DNA of 64,000 bases, from the NCBI GenBank assembly GCA_963920765.1, contig OY987242.1, forward strand, positions 5,730,789 to 5,794,788. The letters are read 5' to 3'. A program made the translations under genes and the position numbers. The notes beneath the pieces are model-generated. The model was given only the letters and a program-made list of their open reading frames with translations, was not told the DNA's origin and made no database searches. This stretch comes from Ulota crispa. Lineage: Eukaryota > Streptophyta > Bryopsida > Orthotrichales > Orthotrichaceae. Shown in pieces: positions 48,922 through 61,086 of the stretch. Every line of letters starts with the position of its first letter. Positions within the stretch are counted from its first letter, which is position 1.

Positions 48922-49888
48922 TTAACCCCTAAAGGGCCAAGTGTTTGTTTGACAACCACTTGAGAACTTGGGTAGGGTCATATGGAGTGAATTTTTATTG
49001 GATTTTCTCAAAATTGTTACATAAGATGTAATATGTATTTTCTAAGTGGAAATGTATTTTTTTCTCCAATTGGATGTCCGGTTCAAAAGTTATATTTCCC
49101 AAAAGAATTTGGGCAGCTTGGGTAGCTTGGGCAATTTGGGCGGTTTAGGCATCTTTGGAGAATCTTATGCTAAAACTCTCATCAACTTTTGAGATTTGGC
49201 AAGTCTGTTACTAAAACAACATGGTGTACAATTTTCAAAAAAGAAAGAGCTCTCACATCACATCTTGAAAGGAGACAAACTTTGTTAATTATGTTTGGGT
49301 GGTTTCAAGAAAAAAAAAATCCTCTAACTTTAGGCCATGTTATCTTTCAATCTATAAATCCAAAGTTCTTGAAACTTCTTTTCATATGTTTCAAATGTTT
49401 ATCTCTAATTTTTCACCATTCAAATTTCAAAAAAAAGACTTCCTCATTGCACAAGAAACCATGGAAGAATGACTAACGTGTTGCCAATTTGCTTAACCTC
49501 TTTACATTGGAGGATGATTTAGAACAAGCTAGATTGTATTTTGCATCTGAAAATTTTCATGAATGAACCTAACATCATATACTTGTGAATGGTCAAAAAG
49601 CTCAAATTTGTGTAAAGCAAAAAAATTACTCTAGGAAGGATCAAAATTTGCTGACCTTGTTTTGCAAGAATAAAAAAATGTAGTTTTTTCTCACTTTAAA
49701 CATTATAATCTTAAAATCCATGTGAAATGGGCTAAACTTTTTGCACATATGATTTTATCTGTTTTGCACACTTTTTTACGGTTGAAATTGAGAAAGAAGG
49801 TTTTTCATTTCAATTTTGGGCAATGCACTAAAAGTTAGCAGTTATTGAGATTTGTTCTCAAAAAACACCCTTGGTCCTTTAGGGGTTA
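48922..49888. mobile_element. TTAA-type element, 965-bp subfamily, copy without the CACTA insertion
   Basis: TTAACCCCTAAAGGGCCAAG and CTTGGTCCTTTAGGGGTTAA. It is the reverse complement of 35198-36291 with moderate divergence and keeps the uninterrupted site of the CACTA foldback. Confidence 0.92.
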
Positions 49889-52130
49889 AGATATCTATTT
49901 TTTTTTTACTTGCAATCCAACTAGTGTGAGATATGTAGCTAAAGAGGGACTTTGTGGAGTTCGGGCATGGGCCATCATGTGAACCGCATTAAAAAATTCA
50001 TAAGGAATACACCTAAAACCATATTTACGTTTCCCCCACAACGTTTGACTTGCTGCTCAAAATCTCTTTGGAGGAAATTCACATCAAATCCCACGTGTAA
50101 ACTCTACTAGCCCTATTTTAAAGTTTTGTGCCAGCTTTGAGGGGGTGGCAAAGAGGGGCGAAAAGTTTAAACGTTAAAAATGATATTTGAAAGTTTCATG
50201 GAAGAAATTTTGTTGAGGTTAGGTTACAAACACAAGCTTTGGTGTTTGCCACACGCAATTCTTATAGCAAAGCCTCATTTTCTTCATGCCTAAACTCCCA
50301 AAATGTGTTACCATGTAGACATTTCTAAATGTAAACGTCCATTTTACCTCTAGAATTGGAACAAAGAAGAAAGGACAAATAGTTTTGCACTACAAACCCT
50401 TAGGTCTTCTCTCCATTTGCCCTACGTAAATTACGATTTTGAACTTCAAAATCACTGTTTAAAATTTCCAATTTTCAACCCCAGTAACCAATCAATCAGA
50501 TTTTGAGAATGCACTGAGTTTTGGGACTCCCACTTGAGATTTGGGACGTACTGTGAACCGTTCCCTCAAAGAAATATATACTTTGTGGATAAGTTCTTAT
50601 TTGAAAGACCAAGCTGTCAACTCCTGATTTCAACGCCCATGGTTTCATGATATCAACTCAAAATATGAAACTTGAGCACGCTGAAACTCATGCTAGCCAT
50701 AATAAATTTGACATCTTGTTTGTTAGGCGAGGGTAAAAAAGCCCCTCTTTTTGACATGCCAGAAATTACAAGAGTTCCGAAATTTACCATCAAAAAATTT
50801 ATCATTTGGATTTGGAATTTATGATTAATTGCAATGAACTCCGAAAAGGAATACAAAAACCAAATCCAAACTAGAGGCAGATGCTTACCTTTCATCATTG
50901 TCATAAAATAGTGGACCTATTTTACCTTAGCCCAAAAAAACAAGGCGTCAGATTCATTAAGTCTAACGTGGGTTCCAGTGAAATCCCATAAAACCTTTCA
51001 ATGGGTATGTATGTTTGCCTACTTGTTACTTATAATGTTTAAGATTCCTAAAACAAGAACTGACATTAATTGACAAATTTGGAAATATTTGTAAGAAGTT
51101 TTTAACATTGTGAGGACTTCATAGTCAAACTGGGAGTTTGACTTAAGGGGTCTCTTGAGTCTTGACGGCATAGAACTATAGCAGGATTGACACCCGGGCG
51201 GCTGGCTGACCCGAACTTCCACGTATTAGTAGTTTAACTGCCAGTCTGCCACTGGAGTGACTGGACCTCCATGGATCCAAGTCATCCAACAACCCCATGC
51301 CATGCATCACATGCCTTCGTTACCGAGGTTGGTCAACCTTTACATGGGCACCTGCACGAAGAAATCCAGCCATCCAGGTCTTGGCTAATGCCTTTTTCAA
51401 CATTTTCAAACTTTCGAAGATAGAGACTAAAGAAAGGATTGGGGTGCCATTCCATGACTCTTCCAAAATCTGTTGACTTAGTGGGCCCCCATTCCTTCCT
51501 CAAAAACAAAGGACCAAGATTCCACAATCCCTTACGTTAACCCAGGCCTCTCTAATTCACGTATTGTCATAAATTAACAAATTGAGCTAATTTATGCACA
51601 TCGTGAAAGTTAAATTGTGTTTTTGTCATAAATTAACAAGCCTATCTTTATTACGTGCATATTTGATATCAAATTAATTGTGACAAGGCATGGAATTGCT
51701 TGCATTGTAATATTTCATTAAGCGAGAGGTTAGTCAACAATTTACAATGCTCATTTTTCAAAAGTTTAAGAACAAAGAAGTTGAATTCAACTATGGTCAT
51801 GTTAGGGAACATGGTGGGTATACTTCCATAAAAGTTGTATAGTGATTCAAAGCAGCCTTCAACAATCTTCCAAGCTTCATAGAACAAAGTTGCAATGTTG
51901 TCGCAACCATCCAATGATACAATCAAAGCCGGTTCACTCAAATAGGCAACCTTGAGGGCACAAAATTCTTGCCCAAAATCGGCAATGGTCTACTCGTCCA
52001 ATTGTGCCAAAAATTTTACAACACATTGGTGTATCCATATGTTTGTAAGGGAAAAGTCAAGTTAATTTGTGCACTAGGCTAGAAGTTAATTTGTGCATCT
52101 ATTTTTAGAAAACGTAAAATAGAGAGGCCT
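49889..52130. other. Unassigned DNA
   Basis: No gene recognised. The stretch 51150-51540 is somewhat richer in G and C, with short frames on the minus strand, but no domain is visible. Confidence 0.5.
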
Positions 52131-53050
52131 GTAACCCCTAAAATTCTTTTGTATTTAGAGGCCCAAAACTGTTTCAAAATACTAGTCCCCAAAACAGGGT
52201 CAAAATCTTCATTGAAATCTATTTTTTAACAAATCCAATTGTAGGATCCTTTGGTTGACTTGCACAAGTACAGTGTCCCATAATTTTAGAATGAATATCC
52301 CCACCAATTGCAAGATCAATGTGCCTAAATTTCAAAATGTAAGTTTTTCTAATCCTTCCAAAAGGTGAAGTTTTGATTTTCAAAAATTTTAGAGAAAAAC
52401 ACGTATGTTGTAATCCTTGTGCAATTTTGGCAATATGTTGGAAAATGGGTTGAAAGCATATATAAAAAAATTTAACCAAAAAAAATGGTATCATTTTTAC
52501 AAAAATTGTAAAGTGAAAGGTATTGATGAATGAAAGATATAACTAATATGCTAATAAGTTATGGAAGAATTTGAAAATTGTTAATCCCAATGGTGAGAAT
52601 GCTCTAACATACTATTAGTAACTTTAGTTTTCATTTTCATTTGTAATTTTTCAAAATTGAGAGTAAAAGATAACTTTATATGTTCTTTCTACCCTCTTCC
52701 TACCTTCATTGCTTGCAAAAGAAAACTCCTTTTAACTCTTACCTCATTATTCGGAATTGAGTTATTCAATTTTTTGTTTGAGTAGGTATCAATCTATACA
52801 ATTCTATAAATAAAAAAATAAAAAGATTAGAATATAATTTTTGTTGCCCAGTTTGACATTAAAATTGAAAAAACCTTCTAACTTTTGCATCACTTATTGG
52901 AATGACATGAAATAAAACTTCACATATAGATTATAATGAGTAGCATTCATCCTAAAAATTTCAAGAAAAATTTCCAAATTATGAAGTCAATAGAGCTTGC
53001 CTGAGTTCTCATAAAGCCCAAAGTGGGCCCCTTGGTCCTTTAGGGGTTAA
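52131..53050. mobile_element. TTAA-type element, 920-bp subfamily 2, copy 1
   Basis: GTAACCCCTAAAATTC at left (first base of TTAA mutated), CTTGGTCCTTTAGGGGTTAA at right. Same length as, and reverse complement of, 55591-56510; in the segments I compared there were only one-base differences. Confidence 0.95.
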
Positions 53051-53665
53051 TGTGTATCTTGGATAGGGTGACATAACTTTCATTTAAAACTAGAAATTTT
53101 GTTACTTGTTTTCTCATGAAAGGGACTTTCTGAGCACTAAATATTGCATATAGGTTTTCTTAACAATTGGGTTACCTTACGTCATAAAATTATCTTAGAA
53201 AGTTATCTCATACCTCATTATTTAGCCACTTGGAGGCACATGCAACTTTCTAAATACTAAGATTTCACATGGTTAATGGCTTGGATGAGATTGTTTATTT
53301 TTCTACCACATTGTTGTTGTTTTCAAGTCCTCATTGTTGTTTGAAAAAAAAAATTGTAATAAATATTGATAGAAATTATTGTAGTATCAATAAGTATATA
53401 TGTAGTACAAAATGTTGAGAAATTAGAGTGGGGCAACTTAAATGAACTATTTGATGTAGTGAAAACCTTGCAGTGTCTCATCCAAATAATAAGGTGTGAA
53501 ACCAATAGTAACCTCTTAAGAAACAAAGAGTATGAAGACAATAATTATTGGCACAAACATGCTCATGCTCCGCATTTTGCTTTGTGTAGTACATTTCACT
53601 AAGTTGGTATTAGAAAGAATTTAGGTCAAGGAAGGAAAGAAGAAATATTTGCAAAGTATCATACC
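53051..53665. other. Unassigned AT-rich DNA
   Basis: Nothing recognised. Confidence 0.5.
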
Positions 53666-53668
53666 TTA

Positions 53669-54041
53669 GGACATCTCATGCAGCACGCTTTCCAAGTCTT
53701 GGAAAAATGAGGTTTCACAAGGAGAAGGACAGGAACCTTCATCGCAAGGCTTGAAGTTCTCCTACAACCTTGGAGGTTTTAGGGCCTGCAAATATATTAC
53801 AACAAATCACACAAGTACACCTGGCTATGGAGTGGGGTTGTGCTTGAATAGTGCGTGCACAGTGCTTAGCAGGGACCGTGAAGGAGGCTTAGAGAAAGCT
53901 TGGATTTGACGGGAACAAGACTCAATTTGAAAGCCCTGCAACTTACATAGGGACGCATCGAGTGATATTGGAAACTTGAAACGCAAAAACCGTTACGGCT
54001 ATGGAGCGCAGGGCTATTTTGACGTGCTGCAGGAGATGCTC
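53669..54041. mobile_element. Tourist/Harbinger-like MITE, 373 bp
   Basis: GGACATCTCATGCAGCACGC at the left pairs with GACGTGCTGCAGGAGATGCTC at the right apart from a few mismatches; TTA flanks both ends (53666-53668, 54042-54044). Confidence 0.7.
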
Positions 54042-54287
54042 TTAATAGTTTTAGGGTTCCTTGCAAATATCTCGGCAAATACAAGCCTTGAGGGGTAACA
54101 ACGGCTGGTACTTTTGCTTCACAGCAGACATACTTTGACCAAGCTCAATGAAATGACCATTTAATTTCGAAAAGCCAATAAAAGGAAAAATGAGGTTAAG
54201 GAAAATTGAACTAAAGAAAATCAAGGAGAGCAGAGAAATAAGAAAAATACATATTTTTACTCACTAAAGGGTATCTACACAAATCAA

Positions 54288-54567
54288 TGCATTCAGGTTG
54301 TCCCAGACTAATTCCTCAACATTATACGTTATAGAAATACTTACTCTAATAAATTTTCATCAATAATTATTGCGATAAACAAAATTTGAAGGTATTGGTA
54401 ATAACAACAAAAAAAACAAATTAACAAACCAACAATCAACTTGTAAACCATGTGAAATTCTAATATTGTATTTAGAGAGTTCCATGCGCCTTCAAGTGAC
54501 CAAACAATGAGTTATAAGATAGCTTTCCAAGGTAAGGCAACAAAATTGTTAAAGCAACCTAAATGTA
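54288..54567. mobile_element. Inverted-repeat element, family H, copy 2
   Basis: TGCATTCAGGTTGTCCC at left and GCAACCTAAATGTA at right. Body matches 2164-2458 and 54578-54853. Confidence 0.7.
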
Positions 54568-54577
54568 CTACATATAG

Positions 54578-54853
54578 TGCATTTAGGTTGCCCCATACTA
54601 ATTTCTTAACATTTCAGACTATTTATATATTTATTAGGACTACATTAACTTCTGTTAATAATTCTTGCATTAAACAATGGAGGATGCAAGCAAAAAGTTG
54701 GGCGTAGCAACAAATACCAAAGCCAAGGAGCAAGGAAGCTGAAATTTTACAGACAACCAGGAATTACTATAGTATAAAGAGAGTTGCATGCCCCTCCAGG
54801 TGGCCAAGGGTGAGTCATGAGATAACTTTGCCAAGGTAAGACAACTAAATGCA
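54578..54853. mobile_element. Inverted-repeat element, family H, copy 3
   Basis: TGCATTTAGGTTGCCCC at left and GACAACTAAATGCA at right. It sits in the same orientation only 10 bp from copy 2, with a TTAA-type element 13 bp further on. Confidence 0.75.
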
Positions 54854-54866
54854 CTATTTGGTGTAT

Positions 54867-55594
54867 TCAACCCCTAAAGAACCACTTGTTCCTATGGGGG
54901 ACAAACAGGATTTTGGGCATGTACTTGTGGCTAAAGTACTTTGTGTAATTTTTTGGAATTTTTATGGAAGATGGGGAATTCAAAGACCTATGTGGTCATC
55001 TAATTTTTATCTCATTCTGACATTTATTGAAGTAGTTAAAAATGAATTTATGAGAATTTTTGTTTGCCGGGCATCCCAAAAACTTATATAAAAAGTGTGT
55101 TTTTTTGAAACAAGAACTTCAGGTTAGTTCTTTAGACTTACGTATATGTGGGAAGCATTGAATCATTCAATTCTAATTGATGAGATGAAAGTTATGAAAA
55201 GTTTTAGTTTGCGTGTAGGCATAGTTTTGAGATTTTCCACACCTACTTGCAAACTAAAACTTCTCATAACTTTCATCTCATTAATTAGAATTGAATGATT
55301 CAAAGCTTCCCACATATACGTAATTCTAAAGAACTAACCTCAAATTTTTATTTAAAAAAAACTACAATTTTTAAAGAAATTTTTGGATTGCTTGGCGAAC
55401 AAAAATTCTCATAAATTCATTTTTAATTTCTTCACTAAACGTTGGAATGAGATAAAAATTAGATGCCCACACAAATCTTTGAATTCCCCGTCTTCCATAA
55501 AAGTTTCAAAATTTACACAAGGTAGTTTAGCCATAAGTACATGCCCAAAATCCCATTTGTCCCCTGTAGTGACAAGTGGCTCTTTAGGGGTTAA
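54867..55594. mobile_element. TTAA-type element, 728-bp foldback subfamily, copy 3
   Basis: TCAACCCCTAAAGAACCAC at left (TTAA mutated to TCAA) and GTGGCTCTTTAGGGGTTAA at right; body as in 37328-38053 and 45936-46663. Shares its right TTAA with the next element. Confidence 0.92.
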
Positions 55595-56510
55595 CCCCTA
55601 AAGGACCAAGGGGCCCACTTTGGGCTTTATGAGAACTCAGGCAAGCTCTATTGACTTCATAATTTGGAAATTTTTCTTGAAATTTTTAGGATGAATGCTA
55701 CTCATTATAATCTATATGTGAAGTTTTATTTCATGTCATTCCAATAAGTGATGCAAAAGTTAGAAGGTTTTTTCAATTTTAATGTCAAACTGGGCAACAA
55801 AAATTATATTCTAATCTTTTTATTTTTTTATTTATAGAATTGTATAGATTGATACCTACTCAAACAAAAAATTGAATAACTCAATTCCGAATAATGAGGT
55901 AAGAGTTAAAAGGAGTTTTCTTTTGCAAGCAATGAAGGTAGGAAGAGGGTAGAAAAAACATATAAAGTTATCTTTTACTCTCAATTTTGAAAAATTACAA
56001 ATGAAAATGAAAACTAAAGTTACTAATAGTATGTTAGAGCATTCTCACCATTGGGATTAACAATTTTCAAATTCTTCCATAACTTATTAGCATATTAGTT
56101 ATATCTTTCATTCATCAATACCTTTCACTTTACAATTTTTGTAAAAATGATACCATTTTTTTTGGTTAAATTTTTTTATATATGCTTTCAACCCATTTTC
56201 CAACATATTGCCAAAATTGCACAAGGATTACAACATACGTGTTTTTCTCTAAAATTTTTGAAAATCAAAACTTCACCTTTTGGAAGGATTAGAAAAACTT
56301 GCATTTTGAAATTTAGGCACATTGATCTTGCAATTGGTGGGGATATTCATTCTAAAATTATGGGACACTGTACTTGTGCAAGTCAACCAAAGGATCCTAC
56401 AATTGGATTTGTTAAAAAATAGATTTCAATGAAGATTTTGACCCTGTTTTGGGGACTAGTATTTTGAAACAGTTTTGGGCCTCTAAATACAAAAGAATTT
56501 TAGGGGTTAA
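55591..56510. mobile_element. TTAA-type element, 920-bp subfamily 2, copy 2
   Basis: TTAACCCCTAAAGGACCAAG and AATTTTAGGGGTTAA. Nearly identical reverse complement of 52131-53050. The single TTAA at 55591-55594 serves both this and the element on its left. Confidence 0.95.
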
Positions 56511-56968
56511 GGAGCAAATATGTGGATTTTAACAGAATAGTACTTTTTGTTATCCTAAGTTCCTAACACTCTCTGAAATATGAAAAGAGAAAAACAAGAA
56601 AAATAAAATGCAAAATTGGGATTGGCTCTTGGGTTAAGAGGGATATCTATAGAGCAACATATGCTTGATAAGGGGTGAAGAAGGGAAAAAGTGCAAAGAC
56701 GAACTCACCCCATGCTCATCATCAATTCTCAAATCCAGGCTTTTAGTTACAATTCATTGACCACAGAGTTGCTTTGGAGGCATTGCAGGCAAAGTGAGTC
56801 AAACTAAAGTCATTCTTACTTTATCGTGGCATGTTGAATCGACACGTGGTCCAATTTCCATGTCTTTGTTTACTCAAACTCTAAACACTTTTGAAATTAT
56901 TCATTCTATATCCAAATATTCATGCAAATTATATTGAGATCATGTTAAGAAATTTTTATTGGAAAGCT
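56511..56968. other. Unassigned DNA
   Basis: Nothing recognised. Confidence 0.5.
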
Positions 56969-57620
56969 TTAACCCCTAAATGCCCAAGGCACCCAATTTG
57001 GGTGTTTGCAAAACTTTGAAGACAAATAAAATCTTATCAAATCACTATTTTTGGTATTTTCTTTTGAACACAAGTTTGTTTTGAAGTCTATTTTTAACAT
57101 CAAAACTTTGATTTTGAAAATGAATGTTCATGATGTTTTTATTCAAAATTTTGTGCAGGGGTGTCCACTACAATCTTGAGTTTTTTAGTGTTGGAAGACC
57201 TTGAAAATGAGCCTCAAATATACTAGAGCTTGGAGAAAAATCCGTTTCGAAATCCATTTAAAAAAAATACAAGAGTAGATTTTGAAAACCGTAAATTGGT
57301 TGAAGTTAAACATGTAATGACCTTAAACCTCATATTTTTTTGAAAACCACCTTTTTAGATTTGAAACGTGAAATGAGGATTAGAAAACTTCAAGTCACTT
57401 TTGCAGTTTTAACACCCTCATGTTCAAATGTTGTAATCTTTCAAATTATAAGTGATATTGTTGTGTTTTCTTTTTCCATGTAATCTCTAACATATCAAGT
57501 TTAAATTTGTAAGATTATAGTTTAAAAAAACTTGATGAGGTTTATGAAAATGTTGGTTGATTATTCACTTTTGTGAAAATGCCAAGAAGTTCAGAAAGGC
57601 CTTGGGCATTTAGGGGTTAA
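56969..57620. mobile_element. TTAA-type element, 652-bp subfamily, copy 2
   Basis: Perfect ends TTAACCCCTAAATGCCCAAG and CTTGGGCATTTAGGGGTTAA; reverse complement of 31181-31832, same length. Confidence 0.95.
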
Positions 57621-57710
57621 AGAATACAGAAGTACAAGAGAAGAGTGAACTTCTACAAGCAAACATGTCCGTAAAATGGTTGATAATACGGGGAACTCAA
57701 TCCTGATAGT

Positions 57711-58100
57711 AAGGTAGCTGCCCCCCATAAGCATGAGTTTAAGCACTTTAGCATGGTTAGGGTAGTTGGAAAAATGCAAAAATTATATCATTAGATTGGA
57801 AAAAGAGAACATAAAATATTAGTTTAGTTTCGGAAGTTATCCACATAGTCATGTGTGCGTGGGTATTTTTCAAAATGCTAAATCACTAAAATTGTAGGAA
57901 CCATGTGTAAGAAATGCTAAAAACAAGTCTTGTTGGTTCTTAAATAGTGAGATGGGTACTCAAAACCGTCATACCAGTCACCCACAACCATCACTCTGTC
58001 GCCCATAACCATCACTTTGTTCACTCATAAGCATTTGCTTTCTAATTATGATGTCAGTGACACCCATGGGGACGGTCACGCTGATGGGTGCAGCTACCTT
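57711..58100. mobile_element. Inverted-repeat element, family D
   Basis: AAGGTAGCTGCCCCCCATAA at left and ATGGGTGCAGCTACCTT at right. Interior matches 23365-23796 reversed (CCCACAACCATCACT). Confidence 0.75.
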
Positions 58101-59316
58101 AGGCTTATAAGTTAGTTTTATGAATTGAACCAAAGTTTGAGAAGTGCACAAGAGATATTATTAATAGTGTAAGGTGTCTTTGTGCTAAATAGTGTAGATA
58201 AGATATGTGTTGCTTGATTGTCTTTATTTGTTAAAGTTTAGAGTTTAACAATTGCAATTTATTCTTCTTGCAATCATTAGTAGTGGAGGTGTGTCTTGGT
58301 GTATTGAATAATATCAAAACATGTTCTTTTATACTATTGTGAATAAGAAAAGGTAAGCTAAAATCAAGGGCCTAGTATGCTAATATCCTAGTGGACCTCA
58401 ATAACAAAATGATGTGAACTACAAAGTTTGGAATGTTTAAATATTACATAATTAGGGTATGTATAAATAAAAAATTTCAAAAATAAATCTAACCAAAAGC
58501 TTTCGAATTTTAACTTGAATTTTTTTTGTACTAGCAAACAAACATAACTATGCATTTTTTTACTTCTAAAACAACACATTTTATTTTAAATAATATATTG
58601 GTAGTAATATTGCCAATTTTGACATATAGGTGTATGAGAACGAGTTATATATTGTGATTTTTGTTGGAAATATATTAAAATCTTGAACTATGAACATGTG
58701 ATAGATTGTTGAAATGTGCACCACACAAAAGAGATTAATGTTAGCTTAGATCATTTACAATCGATCTTCACATATTTCATATATTGTCCAAATAATATAT
58801 CTAAATAAAACTCTCACGTCCTTGTGGAGAATGAGGTTCAAATAGGAACATTAAACTTTGTAAGAAGTAATAATTAGCATGATCTCTTAAATTTTCATGA
58901 ATTGAACAATGTTTAAAACACCATGTGCCTATTTGGCATTTTCTCAACCACATACCTTCTAGTTGTTTTTGTTTTATTGTTTATGAAGGAAAGCTTGTAT
59001 GAAATTTTAAGAAAAAGAACATTCTTTCTGGGATTTTTTTTTGTCAAGTGGTTTCACCCTACTTGAACATGTTACGCCTTGAGGAAGACAACGGTGTATA
59101 GAGCTACGCTTTTATTAGCAACCAAATACAAAGAGGTGAAGCTTTTTAGCAACAAATATTCTACCTTTAACACAAAATACATGTAAATGAGTTAATAATT
59201 AAGCAACAATTTTGCCCAAATGTAAAATTATTTTAATAAATAAAAAAAAACTCATATTATTTAAAATAAAATAAAAAATCACTATCAAATCCTTAAAGCA
59301 TTGGATTTGCAGACTA
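58101..59316. other. Unassigned AT-rich DNA
   Basis: Nothing recognised. Confidence 0.5.
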
Positions 59317-60080
59317 CTAACCCTTGAGTGCCCATGTTGTTTTCACCAAAATCAAGGTTTTTGGAAACCAACAACTTTGATGCATTGTATCTAAGTCAAA
59401 TGGATGATTCACAAAAAGTGACTATTGAAAATAGTGGAAACCTACTTAGAAAATGGCTTGCAAATTTTGAGAACAACTAATTGTGGGAGATGGGAGATTA
59501 TAACATTTGATCAAACAACATATGATGACAAAATCTCATTTTTTGGTAGGTAGTTGCTACTTGATGATTCTTACAAAATTCAATAAGCTCCTAATTCATC
59601 TTAAATTTTGTGAGTAGCAAGGTTAGATGTGAGTGCACACACTTGTAAATTATTGAAAATTACACTTCCTTTTATGTCAAGTTTTAGGGCTTCAAATATC
59701 TATTGCACGGAAAACAATGACTGGCACAATTGGTGATGGTTGCCCAACAATAAGGGTCTAGAACATGCTTGAACCTTTGCTAACAACTTTCCCGCTACCA
59801 CAAAGCCTACACAAGGAAGCTTGCAAGGGATATTAACCGATTGCAGCATGTAAAACGCTGCTTGCCACTACACCCCGTATGGTGTTTCACCCAATCAAAT
59901 CTCTTGCAGCACTTGTACAACATTTGGCTTTCCTTACCATTACACCATTGACATGGACAACTTGGATGCCTTCATAATTGTAGTTTATAGCAAGATCAAA
60001 AAGTTAGATCTAGTACCTCAAACAAGCCTTTGAAATCATGGGAGGCCATATATAAGACGTTGGGGGCGCTCAAGGGTTAA
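59317..60080. mobile_element. TTAA-type element, 764 bp, single copy in window
   Basis: CTAACCCTTGAGTGCCCATG at the left; GGGGCGCTCAAGGGTTAA at the right. These ends (CCCTTGAGTGCCC) are the variant most like published piggyBac-type termini. Interior not shared with other copies here. Confidence 0.75.
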
Positions 60081-60581
60081 ACACCAAAATTAATCAGAAT
60101 TAAACTCAAAATAAACGCGCTTAACCTACAAAGGTTCCACAACCTATATATTTTGGTACTCAGGTGCCTTTCATTGCTAGAACCTATTACATTTTCTATT
60201 GCATTAACAAGTTGATTTCATTTTCATTGATAATTGAACTTTGTTTTGATGTCATTATAACAAGTAGCAATACGAAAATTTTATGATTCCTTTGATAATA
60301 CGCTATATATCTCAAATAAAATAGATTACATAAATGTCTATCCTCCGCATTCTAGAATGAATTCGGATTACAATAGAAATTCTAAGATCAACATGAATTT
60401 GAAAAAAATATAGTTAGTGTGTATTTAGAGCTTACCAAATTCTTGTTTCAAACACCGAAAATTCACGTGCACTCTAATCCATTTGTAAAGACTATTTTTT
60501 GTTCAGTCTCCAAAATGAATTACTTTTTTATAGCAGCAATTACTACACTTTATATACTTTACTAACCAACAAACTTGATCC
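60081..60581. other. Unassigned AT-rich DNA
   Basis: Nothing recognised. Confidence 0.5.
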
Positions 60582-60825
60582 TTAATCCCTGAAGCATGTT
60601 GCCTACCAAAAGTGTTGTTCGTATTTGTACAAGAATCATTTAGTACTTAAAGAAATGATTGTATGACAAATGTTAAAAATTTCCCAAAAAATCCTAGTTG
60701 ACAAGTAGTATATCTATGACTTGGCTTGAAACTTACAACTCCAATGGGGTTCATGTGCTATCCAAATACCCCATCCGTATACAACTTGGGAGTCCATATA
60801 CAAAACAGCAACATTCTTTAAGTCA
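60582..60825. mobile_element. TTAA-type element, 247-bp subfamily, copy 2
   Basis: TTAATCCCTGAAGCATGTTG at left. Right end is degraded (CATTCTTTAAGTCAAAT). Body very close to 27854-28100. Confidence 0.8.
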
Positions 60826-61086
60826 AATATTGTGACATACAAGAAAGACATATATAGTCTATGCTGGTTTTGAATGTTTGTGGTTGCAACTAATTTTATT
60901 TAATTTAATATTAGATAATCCTATCATTCCAATATCATATCTCAATAATATTCTAATACTACATTATTTTTAAATAATTAATCAAGAAATAATAGCATTT
61001 TGTCATAGATTATTTAACTCAATTACGTCATGATCCCTTTAAAAGAAAATCCATTTTTTTGCTAATTTAGAAGATTTAACAATACC

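Noticed and set aside
52219-52494. 91-codon frame conserved with 56147-56422
   Set aside because: The two differ by a single residue only because the host elements are near-identical recent copies. It has no known domain and is absent from other subfamilies.
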